Under the pieces are notes generated by a model. It was not told where the DNA came from, did not search any database, and saw only the letters and a program-made list of their open reading frames with translations. This document shows positions 48,830-59,838 of a stretch of DNA of 64,000 nucleotides, piece after piece. Position 1 is the first letter of the stretch. The number at the start of each line of letters is the position of its first letter. A program made the translations under genes and the position numbers. Source of the DNA: Parasponia andersonii (lineage: Eukaryota > Streptophyta > Magnoliopsida > Rosales > Cannabaceae); NCBI GenBank assembly GCA_002914805.1, contig JXTB01000790.1, positions 15,049-79,048 of the forward strand, given 5' to 3'.

Positions 48830-50342
48830 AAAGCTTTATCGAAGGAGTTTCAGCTCCCCATTATTATTATGTGTCAATGATAAAAAAGCACGCTATATTA
48901 TGAGGGAAATTCACGAAAGAATATGTGGAAATCATTCTGGGAGGCAGGCACTTGCAAACAAAATTCTTCGACAAGGGTATTTTTGGCCGACTATGAAGAA
49001 GGATACATTGAAATTTGCTAGGAGGTGTGATAAATGTCAACGATTTGCGACTATTCCTAGAAAACCACATGTTCCTTTAACTACAATAACTAGTCCATGG
49101 CCATTTGCTGTTTGGGGAATTGATATTATTGGGATGCGGCCATTAGCGCAAGGTGGTTTGAAGTATGCGGTGGTCGCAGTCGATTATTTTACAAAATAGA
49201 CGGAAGCTGAGGCCTTGAGCACCATTTCTGCAAAGAAGATGATAGATTTTGTTTACAAATCTATAATCTGCCGTTATGGTATACCGCATACTATAATTTC
49301 TAATAATGGAAAACAATTCGACTGTGATGAGTTCCGTGACTTCTGCAACAACTTGGGCATCAAGAAGAGTTTCTCCGCTGTTGTTCATCTGCAAGCCAAT
49401 GGGCAAGTCGAAGCGATAACCAAAATACTCAAACAGAATATAAAGACAAAGCTGGAGGAGCATAAAGGAGCTTGGCCAGAAGTACTTCCAGAAGTTTTAT
49501 GAGCTTATCGCACCACAAAACGAACCACTACTAGAGAGAGTCCATTCTCTTTGGTTTGTGGACATGAAGCGATGATCCCAGTTGAAATTGGTACGGGCTC
49601 TCTACGGCGATCTGTTTATGAGCAAAATCAGAATGATGTATTACTGAGAATTGAACTCGATCTTTTAGAAGAACGACGTGAACAATCTCNATACCGCATA
49701 CTATAATTTCTAATAATGGAAAACAATTCGACTGTGATGAGTTCCGTGACTTCTGCAACAACTTGGGCATCAAGAAGAGTTTCTCCGCTGTTGTTCATCT
49801 GCAAGCCAATGGGCAAGTCGAAGCGATAAACAAAATACTCAAACAGAATATAAAGACAAAGCTGGAGGAGCATAAAGGAGCTTGGCCAGAAGTACTTCCA
49901 GAAGTTTTATGGGCTTATCGCACCACAAAACGAACCACTACTAGAGAGAGTCCATTCTCTTTGGTTTGTGGACATGAAGCGATAATCCCAGTTGAAATTG
50001 GTACGGGCTCTCTACGGCGATCTGTTTATGAGCAAAATCAGAATGATGTATTACTGAGAATTGAACTCGATCTTTTAGAAGAACGACGTGAACAATCTCA
50101 GCTCCTAATTGCATTATAACTCCAAAGTCAAAGGTAGACATTTTGAAGTTGGAGATCTTGTCCTTCGACGAGTTCTACCTAATAATAAAGAACATGGTGC
50201 TGATGTATTTGGGCCTTCCTGGGAAGGGCCTTATGTTATTGATAATGTTATTCGACCTGGGACATATAACCTAGCTCACATCGGTGGACAAAAGATCGAG
50301 CATGCTTGGAATGTAGAACAACTTTATCGTTATTATCAATGA
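48830..50342 (+). pseudogene. Element C integrase, containing a duplicated 409-bp stretch
   Basis: HHCC domain (HERICGNHSGR ... CDKCQRFA), then WGIDIIGM and the D,D,E core with ANGQVEAI. The C-terminal GPSWEGPYVIDNVIRPG region ends at about 50340. The core region appears twice around an N at 49690, probably an assembly fault. Fossil. Confidence 0.85.
49281..50099 (+). repeat. 409-bp direct duplication around a single N
   Basis: 49281-49689 and 49691-50099 have identical length and only about three differences; the only ambiguous base in the window lies exactly between them. Overlapping contig ends or haplotypes joined without merging would produce this. Confidence 0.9.
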
Positions 50343-50462
50343 ATCTTCATGTTTATCTTCAACGGCATATTGTAGCTTCGTTATTTCATCATTCGATGTC
50401 ATTCGTCAATAACATTTCTTCGGCTATTACTTTAAATTTGTTTAATTCATCTTCAAGGCAAT

Positions 50463-50612
50463 TTTCGGACCCCATGAAACTTGGGGGGCTGTAGGATCAG
50501 AATTTTATCTCCTACTTGTTTCCATTCATCTTTTTATAGTTTTATGGTAGTTTTTGGACACCATAAAACTCGGGGGGCAGTGGGATCAGAATGTTATCTC
50601 CTACTTGTTTCC
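50463..50612 (+). repeat. Duplicated segment with internal polypurine-like G tracts
   Basis: Two copies, 90 bp apart, of a 60-bp unit with CTTGGGGGGCTGTAGGATCAG or CTCGGGGGGCAGTGGGATCAG, followed by TTATCTCCTACTTGTTTCC. The G tracts resemble the true polypurine tract at 54168-54183. Confidence 0.8.
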
Positions 50613-51069
50613 TAAGGGACTATGCAAATGTCCATTTAGAGGAGATGGAGTTTTAGATCGTCGAAGTATCTGAAATTCCTTAAAATCCTAGGATTTTCTC
50701 CTCGCTTCATGCCTCAGCATGTCATATTATGCAATTTCCCTCCTCGAACAAAAAAGTAACTAAGCCAAATTTTCATTGTTTGATGTGATATATTGCTATA
50801 TTCTATTTTAACATGGAACTTTTGAAACAGTTGAGTTTGCATCACTCGTATTGACTGTTTTCTTAAGCGACCTAACCTATCCTAACACTTAAAACTCGTT
50901 TTAAGTTAGTTAGATTCAAATCGCTAAAAGCGTACTGATCAATCACTTAGTGATTGATTACTTGGTTAAAATTATTAGTGTGTTTCCATTATTTTGCAGG
51001 AACATCTGAGGGAAATAATAATATTTATTAAAAGAAGTCACCTGTACATGAGCAGATAGGAAGGGGGAC

Positions 51070-53250
51070 GAAGCCCATGTTGTTCTAAAAATATTCAAAA
51101 AAAATACAAGTGTTATGCGGAAGAGCTCGCGTCGCAATCTCCAGCTTTGGCAGTATCCTCCCTCTAACTTTGGACGAGCTCGACCACGTCCTCACCAAGG
51201 ATGGAGAAGTCAAAGTCCGGATGCTCGCAGAAAATATTGAAAATGATGGTCGACGAGGTGATATCACTAGCTTTATCTTCGAGCTCTTTGATTTCAGTCG
51301 CCTTGAACTCTTCAATAGCTTTGTGAACTGCCTCAGTGGTCGCCTCCCTCATGCGATCCGGATGCTCAAAGATGGTTTTCTCGAGCTCTTTGACTTTCTC
51401 TTCGAGGTTCTCCTTCTCGAGCTTCCCCTTGGTAAGGTCTTCAAGCAGCTATTACCTCTCCAAGTCGAAGGCTATTTTCTCTTCCTCCCAAGCTTTCTCC
51501 GAATTCTCGAATGCTTGGGTTATTTCTTCAACTTTTTCGGCCTTCTCCAAGCATTTGAGGACTAGCTCGTGCATCAGGACAGCAGCAGCCGCGGTCTGAA
51601 AAATCTAATCATTAATACCAGGAGAATACATTCGAGGAGAGAATAGAAAAGTACTTACATTGGCCAGCATCCTCATCGCGGAACCAAAAGCGACCTTGGA
51701 AGATCGTCGCTTCATCCGCTCCCAGCCATCCTCGGTTGTGAAACGATCAATGAAGGTTGTGCTCATACCAGTCTTCTCTGGTAATTGGTTGAGGAGTGCG
51801 AAGAGCTCTTCATCCTTATCTACCAAGATCGGTTCCGAAGAAGTGGCAGCCTCTTTAGGTGGTTCGGCATGGCTCATTGGCTGAGGCTATAGTGGAGGCG
51901 AGCTTGTTGGGAAGTCCTCAAAGGCAACTTTTCTTTTCTTGGAGCTGTCAACCTTCTCTTTCCCTTTTGATGACAGAGTGCTCTCAGGTGTCTTGGTTTT
52001 TGCCATGGACCCGAGAGTTGAGGGTAGTACTCGCAAATCACTACCAATAACCATCTCTGTACAGATATGTCAGTGAGCAAGGAGATATAACACAAAGGTA
52101 ACTAGAATGCATATATATGATTATCTTCTTCTTGTGGAGCTGGTTGAGGAGCTAGTGGTGATGCTGTCTCTAGAGAGAAAGGTTCTAAGGTTGGAAGGGT
52201 GGCTGGTGTTTTCGTTTCCTAGTTCTAGAAGATGAGGCACCTAAATCCGTCCGCTTCTTTGACTTCTTCTTCGAGCTCGAGGGTTTAGACGAAAGGACCC
52301 GGGGGTCTGGGAACGCGGCTCCCTTTGGAAGAAGACCGCAAGCGACCAGGTTATTTTAAGTACCTAGTACCTTCTAATTAAATTCCTCAATTAGAAGGTC
52401 GTTGATTTTATATACCCTTGCGAGCTATTCCTTGGAAAGTCTGGGTCGATCCTTGTTGTCTGCGATGACATTCGAATACAATCAGTATAAAAGTAACAAT
52501 TGAAAAAGGCGATAAATTGGAAGACTATCTACCGGGATTTTGAAAAAAGCCATTAGCCACATAGTTAAAGTGGAAAAATAGATTTTTCCATTTTCCCATG
52601 TTGTTGCGAACCCCGTAGATTGTTTTTATTGCCTGGTTCGACCATTTGCTCGCATAGAAGAAGCCAAGATCTGACGGTTTAATTTCACTTGGTAAAACCA
52701 AGCGAATTCTTCAGGAGAAGAGGTCATTAAACCTAATTTATGGTACAGTATATACAAACCTACCATATATCTATAGGTATTAGGAGTCAGTTGAAAAGAG
52801 ACGATCCCATAGTAGACAAGGATCGATTTTATATATGGATGAAGTGGGAGATGGACGCCACACTTGAGAACTGCTTCAGAAAAAAAAAGCGAGTCCATGT
52901 GGTGGAGTGTGTGGTCGGTTGAATTCCATAGGTAGGCGAAGGGGTATGGCGATCTTATAGCTGCTCGCGATTTTGCTGAGTTTGTTTGATGTGCAGCTCG
53001 TTCTTATATTGGTACATGACCAATACCCCTCTACATATTGATAGCCCGATGAAAATATAGGGGCATCCCTGATATGTCGGGGCCACTGGTCCTGTGGGAG
53101 ATCATATATGCGAGGACTACTTTGCCTGACCCCTGTTATTTCTATCTCCGGTTCTGGCTCAAGATAGTCTTCATGGTTTATAGAACTAACACTCGAGTCA
53201 GAATCTCCAGAAAATGCATTCCCTTCCCTAAATTCATCACTACTAGACAT
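51070..53250 (-). CDS. Antisense gene inside element C
   Basis: Opposite to gag-pol. The ATG at 53248-53250 opens MSSSDEFREGNAFSG, an acidic Ser-rich N-terminus. A conserved-looking block follows (LPMEFNRPHTPPHGLAF near 52900), then a hydrophobic block LPLHPYIKSILVYYGIVSFQLTPN near 52780-52850. That block resembles, in pattern, the IHPMQLNANGVMILMGL block of the element A antisense gene. Further coding-like stretches include MSHAEPPKEAATSSEPILV near 51850 and a Lys/Glu-rich helical tail near 51200-51350. The reading frame is not continuous. The function is unknown; it is the same class of Tat-lineage antisense gene as in element A. Confidence 0.6.
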
Positions 53251-53626
53251 CTGAAAAGAAATACGGATGGATTTAGTCCTATGCAAGCATCAAGGATTCT
53301 CACTATGCCAGTATACTTTGGGAATTCATCCTAGGATTGTACTAACAAGCAAGCTCATCAATTTTTTCCTAAGAGGTCTACAGATTCATAAAAATTATTC
53401 GAGCAGTTCGTCAAAAAATAAAATAGGGTATCAGACCCTAGAAATTCTTCTCACGAGTTTCTCTGACCATTAGCTAGTGAAGTCTACTTTATGAACCGGA
53501 AAAAGGAGATAAAAATAATTCCCATTTCAATTTCGTTCGGATATGGGATGTGTTTTTATTCCTAGAAATTGAAACTATTTTTCTGAGAATAGACAAAGAA
53601 CGATAAGAGAGAAGAAATGAACTAAC
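53251..53626 (-). other. Candidate 5' leader intron of the element C antisense gene
   Basis: Minus strand: donor AATAAAG|GTTAGT at 53626 and acceptor ATTTCTTTTCAG directly abutting the ATG at 53250. Length 376 bp. Confidence 0.5.
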
Positions 53627-53783
53627 CTTTATTCAGAAGCGAAGATATAGTCTGAACGTCGGAGAAGGTACTAGAATTGTGCGAGCTGAAGGAGAAACGG
53701 CGCTATAGGGTTCTCTGAAACTTTGGGATTTTTTAAGAAAAGATGGAAAAAGTGTAATGGAGCAGAAACGGATTGATTTCCGA

Positions 53784-53791
53784 TATTTATA
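53784..53791 (-). promoter_or_regulatory. TATA box for the element C antisense gene
   Basis: The minus strand reads GGTATAAATATCGG, about 160 bp upstream of the candidate leader-intron donor and about 390 bp inside the 3' LTR boundary. Its placement is similar to the TATA box in element A. Confidence 0.5.
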
Positions 53792-54167
53792 CCTTAAGCA
53801 CCGTCAAATCACAACTGTAGATCAAGGTATTTGATTTTCAGATCTAAAGGCCGAAGTTCACGCAGGATTTGATTTTTTCCGAAGATAAATCAGAATCTTT
53901 CGAAATATAAAAAGATTTGGTTTAAAAACGACAGTTGGCATCATCGATATCCTTGACTCTCCTCGAGTTCTGCTATCTTTCTTAGAAAAGGCAACACGTT
54001 TTCGTCTGTCAGAAAAAGGTATGCATTATCTTGAGAAAGGTGAGATTTCAGATCTAGTAACTCTTCGACTCTTCAAGGATCTCAAATCTAGGTCGTGACA
54101 TCGCATTTTTTAAGTTCGCACTCACTTACAATTAAAAAGAAGCTATATTTTGTCCTAAAGAACTAAT

Positions 54168-54183
54168 GAAGCTGGGGGGCAAT
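54168..54183 (+). other. Element C polypurine tract
   Basis: GAAGCTGGGGGGCAAT directly before the 3' LTR. Confidence 0.8.
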
Positions 54184-54900
54184 TGTTGTACGGTCTAAAA
54201 TCCTATGTCAGATCGCATGAGTAGGAGTTAAGTGCGACCTCATCCGAAAGGGTTACATGCGACCACCACCGCATAAGTTATGTGCGACCTCTACTGCATA
54301 AGTTATGTGCGACCTCCTCTGCATAAATTATGTGCGACCTCCTCCGCATAAGTTATGTGTGACCTCCTCCGAAAGAAAAGGAAACTAGTCTCTGCTTCGT
54401 CAACCAGGTAACCCACAAGGAAAGGGAAACAAAAGTCTCTCTTTCATGATCGACTATTTACCCAATTTAAGTGGTTACCCAATTATGTTGTTACTCAAAT
54501 TGTATTACCTGATTATATAGTTACCCATTTTCACAATTAGGAATATTGAGTTACCCTCATCTATAAAAAGGGAGCCTAATGTTTCAGCGGGGGATTCTGG
54601 TTTCTGAATTCAGACTTCCGATTTCTGATTCGGATTCTGGGACTCTTTGGAATTTTGGAGAACATTAAGAGAGATTATTCTAAAGAGTCTTCTTTTTCTT
54701 TCCAGACAAGACATTATAACTATGAGTGCTTGTAATTCTCAAGAAAATAGTGAAAAACAGTGGACATAAGCTCATCTTTTTCGGGACTGAATCACTATAA
54801 AATCCTTGGCCCCTTAATTGCCTTGAATAATAAACCAAATTAAAAAAACCAAAACCCCTAAAATTTTCTAAATTTATTGTTGACAAAACCTCTATTATAA
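54184..54900 (+). repeat. Element C 3' LTR
   Basis: Begins TGTTGTACGGTC. It is about 24 bp longer than the 5' LTR, which one extra 25-bp repeat unit explains. The last ten bases no longer match the 5' LTR end, so the right boundary is approximate. Confidence 0.85.
54271..54370 (+). repeat. 25-bp tandem repeat x4 in the 3' LTR
   Basis: Four units of the GCATAAGTTATGTGCGACCT type, against three in the 5' LTR. Confidence 0.95.
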
Positions 54901-55129
54901 TAATAATGACGAAAACCAGCATATACTGAATACAAATAAAAATAAAGATAAAAGAGGACATATGCGTTATTATATAGCTTCACTTGTATTAATTTTACAT
55001 CGCCGGCCTCTAGTACTATATATAGGGCCTTGTACAAGCTCAACACTTAGATTACACAACCATAAAAAAGAACCAAAGCTTCAACCTTATGTCCCCCGTT
55101 ACAAAATATAACACTTCGTACTAATTATC
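54901..55129 (+). promoter_or_regulatory. Possible orphan promoter between element C and an LTR
   Basis: A strong TATA stretch, TACTATATATAGGG at about 55014-55027, is followed about 30 bases later by CTCAACACTTAG and an AC-rich, leader-like sequence (ATTACACAACCATAAAAAAG). Any gene it served on the plus strand would begin where the LTR at 55130 starts. No coding sequence is attached. Confidence 0.3.
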
Positions 55130-57545
55130 TGTCACGACCCAAACCCCGGGTAGTGGTAGAAGGGCTAGAATTGGAAATTCTTTAGTTTTTTTTTATATAT
55201 ATGTAAAGAGTTTTAAATTTTTAAAACGGCATTATAAACAAAAGTATTTGAAATTTCAACCAGTGAGCCTACCCCACAGTTCATAGTCACCAATAAACAC
55301 AGACTGAAAAATTATTAGAAAAACTAAATTTCAAATAGTTCATTGAGCATCATCATTCACACCTTAATATCAAGCTAGTATGACATATATAATTTACAGA
55401 TATATTTAAAGTAACACACTTAATTTGAATACTAGCATAATCTATTTATATAACAAGACTTAAACACAAGTCTTAAATCCACACTTCTAGCATTACCAAG
55501 TCACAGACTATAAATAAAAGATAGCTTCTTTATTCTACTTGTTGATTGCCAATGTTACACTGGACACCACCTGTGAAGAAAGTAGTGAGGTGAGCATAAA
55601 ATGCCCAGTAAGTTACTCAATTTTCCTTTTTGTGAAAATCTTTTTATAATTCTCAAAATACCTGTATGGTTAACAGTACTAGAAAGCATTTCTGTAAATA
55701 TTAGAGATTTAAACTATTTACAGAAAAAAATACTAAAAACTAAAACCAGATATCCAGGTCAAAACATATAAAAATCATAATAAAATAAGCATAATGCACA
55801 TCACATAAATCAACACATCACATAAGCCATCATCCTCTAATCACGACTAGAGCAACTTATACTATATATATTGAGTGCTCCCTGCCTGATATCTATCTCT
55901 GGAAATCAGAGGAACACCAATATGTCTAATCCTACTGAACTGGAGGGGCATCGAATGCCTACACCTACCAAATGGAGATAGTCAGAAAACAAACCCCACG
56001 CGGGTTTATAGGCTCTCATCAAAGGTGCTTGTACTAGTCCGCCTACTACAATACCGTGATGCGTAAGACGACTCTTAAGCATGATCACATGAAGTGTGTA
56101 ATATGTGGAGTCTCAAACAACTATGCAGTGGTTTAACATTGTAGACATACTCTGATTTTTAATTAAAAATCCATTTTGTACTTAAAAATACAAAAATACA
56201 GTTTCTATTGTTTTACCAAATCCCAAATATAAAACGTGTACAAAATCATATGTAAAAATATCTAGAACAATCCACAATGTTTCACAAATTCGTAGTTAAT
56301 TAAACTAACTATTCAAATAATTTAATTTAATAAAATCAAGAAATTTCATTTTCAAAATAAATTCTAATTTTAATGAAAATAATAGAAAACAAAGAAATTG
56401 AATCCCCTACCTCGAGACAGTAGTTATGCTAATCTAACGACGCTAAAAATATCCTCAATTGATCACCTGGTTGTTCAGACAGTCGTTCTCGGATCTCGTC
56501 ACGTTTACTTGAAAAATTGACTTTTCAAACAGAGCCTTAGTTTGAGAAACAGAGGTTACCACTGAATTCAAAATACCTAAAAAGTTTGTTTTCGACGGGT
56601 TCCGGTGCGGAACCGTCCCATGGCATGCAAAACGGTGCAATTCACGAGCTATTTTCTCTATTTTTATGTCATTTCAGAAAATAGTGGTATTTTATATCAA
56701 AATTCATGTCCCGACCTCACTGAGTCCAAATTCAAATTCAAAACTCAGTTTCAAGGTCCCTAGCATTAAATAGGATCAAAAATCCAATAATTATAAAAAT
56801 ACCACCTTTGGAAAATAATTAGAAAAATGCCACATTTTCATTCCAAAATTTAACAATCTTCCGGTTACCGTTTTAACACTTCAAAATCATGAGATTTCAT
56901 GTTTCAAACTCCTCTTTCACGTGGTAAAATTCTCTCGGGATAAATAACTCAATTCTAAAATAATTACGAAAATACCAAAAATTTAATATTATTAAATTGC
57001 TACAGTAGTCAACTTTTCACCAGAGCTGAGTTGGAGGACGAGAGTGGTCTAAAATGAAAGCTGGAGTTGAGACGAATTGAACGGTGGTGGTGGTGAGTTG
57101 ATCGAACGTCAGACGGTGGAAGGACGAGCAAAAATCCGATCGGGTGGCTTGACCTTCGGACGGCTTTATCTCCGGCGAGAGGCAGCGGAATAGGATAGCG
57201 GTTGCAAGCGTGGCTTCATCAGTGTCTTCTGGTCATGGCGGGCAGGCGCGTCGGGAACGACGGCGGCTGGTGGCTCGGCGAATGAACAATGACCGTAGGT
57301 GGTTTCGGGGGACCTTGGTGAAGAAGAAGAAAGAGTTGAGGGATTTATATGCAATTTTCAGAAACTATAGTAGTGGCACATGTGACTGGTTCGATAGAAA
57401 AAAAATTTCTGAAATTCCACTTTGGCCACAATTTTATAAAGATTCTTTCACTTTAGTCCCTCTTTATTTACACTTTTATCCCCGGTTTTTAATTTCTTTT
57501 TCACTTTTGCCCCAAATGTACCTAGAATTTATTTTGTCTATGTTC
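55130..57545 (-). mobile_element. Tekay-like LTR fragment (copy 3) abutting the GH17 pseudogene
   Basis: The minus-strand end is GGGTCGTGACA at 55130. It shares landmarks with copies 1 and 2 (TTCTAGCATTACCAAG near 55490 and GAGGTGAGCATAAAATGCCC near 55590). The high-coordinate end lacks the usual TGTAAAA terminus and passes straight into GH17 sequence near 57548, so it is truncated or rearranged. It is a more diverged subfamily than copies 1 and 4. Fossil. Confidence 0.7.
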
Positions 57546-58269
57546 AACACCAACGGGACTCCGAAACCACGACTTCCAACGACTCTCCCCCAGCCTTCTC
57601 AAGAGCCGAATAAACGGCGTCCAAAATGGCGTCAAAAAATTTTGGTACCCAAGATCACCATCTCTTACCATAACCGACTTGGATCTAAACTTAGCATAGT
57701 CAAGAGAAATATATTTCAAGTTCCCAATGTATGCAAAATAAGGATGCAAGTTGACTAGTAATGGATATTCGTTTCCCACTAAGAACCCTATTAGAGGCTT
57801 GGTGATTGGCTCATATGCCGAGCTGAACGAGCCCGTAGAAGGCGGGTAGGGCTGGCTGACTACTCCAGTGGAGACAACGGTCGAGACTTTGATCTGATCC
57901 CCGAGGCCGGCCGAGCCGATTGCCTTCTGAAGTTTTTCCATGGCGGGGACAAGGAACTGAGTGGTATAGTCCGAGGGACTGGTTTCATTTCCTGCGATGA
58001 TATATTTTAAGTTTACGTCGTTGTAGTTTACAACGTTGTTTTCTACCCACGTGTCGGCCTCGGATTGGCTGGAGGCGAGTCGTTCGAGTTCTTCATTGGA
58101 ACGCCCAGCATGAGCTCGATGTTAGTTCCTCTGGGGGCTTGTAAAATGGCGTCGTTTGGACTGTAGAGTCACATTCTCTGGATGTTATTTTTCTTGTAGA
58201 GATCAATGACTTCTTCCGGGGGAGGCAAGTTGTCCCCCAATAATCCGTAGAAAACTCCAATTTGTGCAG

Positions 58270-59784
58270 CTGCATAATCCGTTTGATTTGATTAAATATT
58301 TGAATAAGAAAAGATAGTTACAGGAGCTGATTTTTTGAAGAACAAAATTAGTAGTTGGGTGGCGAGCTATAGGGTTTTCGACCAAGTTATAAAATTAAGA
58401 TTAGGTTGTCCCCCAATAATTTAACTGCTTTAACAATAAAATCGATTCAAAGACAAAACACAAAGAAAATAATTGTCAGAGGCTTATAGAAATATAGAAA
58501 TATGCTCAAAATTTTGGTCCAATTTAAATAAATATCCATTTATCATATATATGTTTATCTATCAAATGTAAAATTTTATATACCAAATACAGAAAATTGT
58601 ATACCCAATACCTTTTAATATAATAATTGAAATTGGTAGATATGCATATTTACTAAGTGTAAAAATAAATATACCTAGACATTTAGTTATAAAATTTAAA
58701 AAATAGACATCTGTTTAATCAAATTTAAAATATTGATCATTCACCTAAATTTCTCTGATTGTCACTAATTCGGCATCCTCAGGTGAACCTGAATTGACCC
58801 AAACTACGGGTATTATAGTCAACTTGGCACTCCTAATGCCTAAGAAAGCAAATTAATAAGGGATAATTAGGTTATTACGGAGTAAAACATAAAATAATTA
58901 CAAATATACGGGAGAAAGAAATATCAAGTTTCAATTCTTTTATAATTAACTTATATGTTGTACAAAGTTTGATATTGAACTTAAAAGTTAGTTGGTCTAA
59001 TGGCTTGAATGTTTTATTCTCTATTTCATTTCATGGTTTGAAACTCACCAGCTTTTTTCCATTTTTTTCTTCGTTAATTTTCTTTCTACGTTCTTTTTCT
59101 TTTATGTCTTTTTTTTCCCTCTATTAAGGATAATGAGCTACAATTTTTTTCTTTTATTTTTTTTTCTCTTTTAATTTTTATTTATTATTTTCCCCTTTTT
59201 TTTTCTCTCCTTCATTTTTTTTTCTTTTCAAAATATTTTTCTTTTGTACTTTATTTTTTAGTAGTTACCAATAATACTAATTTGAAGGACTAGTTGCTAG
59301 TTTTTAGTTTCGAAATTGACTAGTTACTGATAACTAATAACTAATAACTAATCTTATAATTGGTAACAAATAGTTATTCTTGCAATTGGTAACTCGTAAT
59401 CAAATTGGTAATTTATAATTAATAACTAAATTAGTTGATGATAAATTAGAAACTATTAACTATAATAAATTAGAAATAAAAAAAAATGCCAGTAGTCAGA
59501 GAATAATTACTATTAATCATTAAAAATTATAGTTATTAGTTAAAAGTTTTTTTGTCGCTAAAACGGATACTTTTTTTTTCAATTGAATAAAAGAGTTAAA
59601 AAAAAATAGAACTTTAAAAAAAAATAAAAGTGTGACCGAGTTCAAACCATGCACATAGATAGAGTTGCCAAAAGGATCAAAGTTCACACCATGTACTGAC
59701 TAGTGCAAAAGTTCAGAAATTATTAAAAAGGTTTCATATATATAAATGTGTTTTCACTCAAAAGAAACATATATAAATGTGTTC

Positions 59785-59838
<54 letters not shown>

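Larger units (their letters stand above)
43278..54900 (+). mobile_element. Element C: second Ty3/Gypsy Tat-lineage retrotransposon with antisense gene
   Basis: A full-span, broken element of about 11.6 kb. Order: 5' LTR, PBS TTGGCGCTAGAAGAATG, gag, protease, a coding minisatellite, reverse transcriptase, RNase H, integrase, duplicated G-tract segment, antisense gene, polypurine tract, 3' LTR. LTRs differ by about 6% over the 400 bp compared by eye. The left flank is CATGT; no matching duplication was found on the right, where the LTR end is not clear (about 54890-54900). The sense coding region has fewer than ten breaks. It is similar to element A in layout but not in LTR sequence. Confidence 0.9.

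Noticed and set aside
49281-50099. Biological tandem duplication of integrase
   Set aside because: Equal lengths and a lone N at the junction make an assembly join far more likely.
57210-57758. 182-codon plus-strand open frame
   Set aside because: It spans the LTR-to-pseudogene junction and reads antisense to the GH17 pseudogene; it is a chance product.
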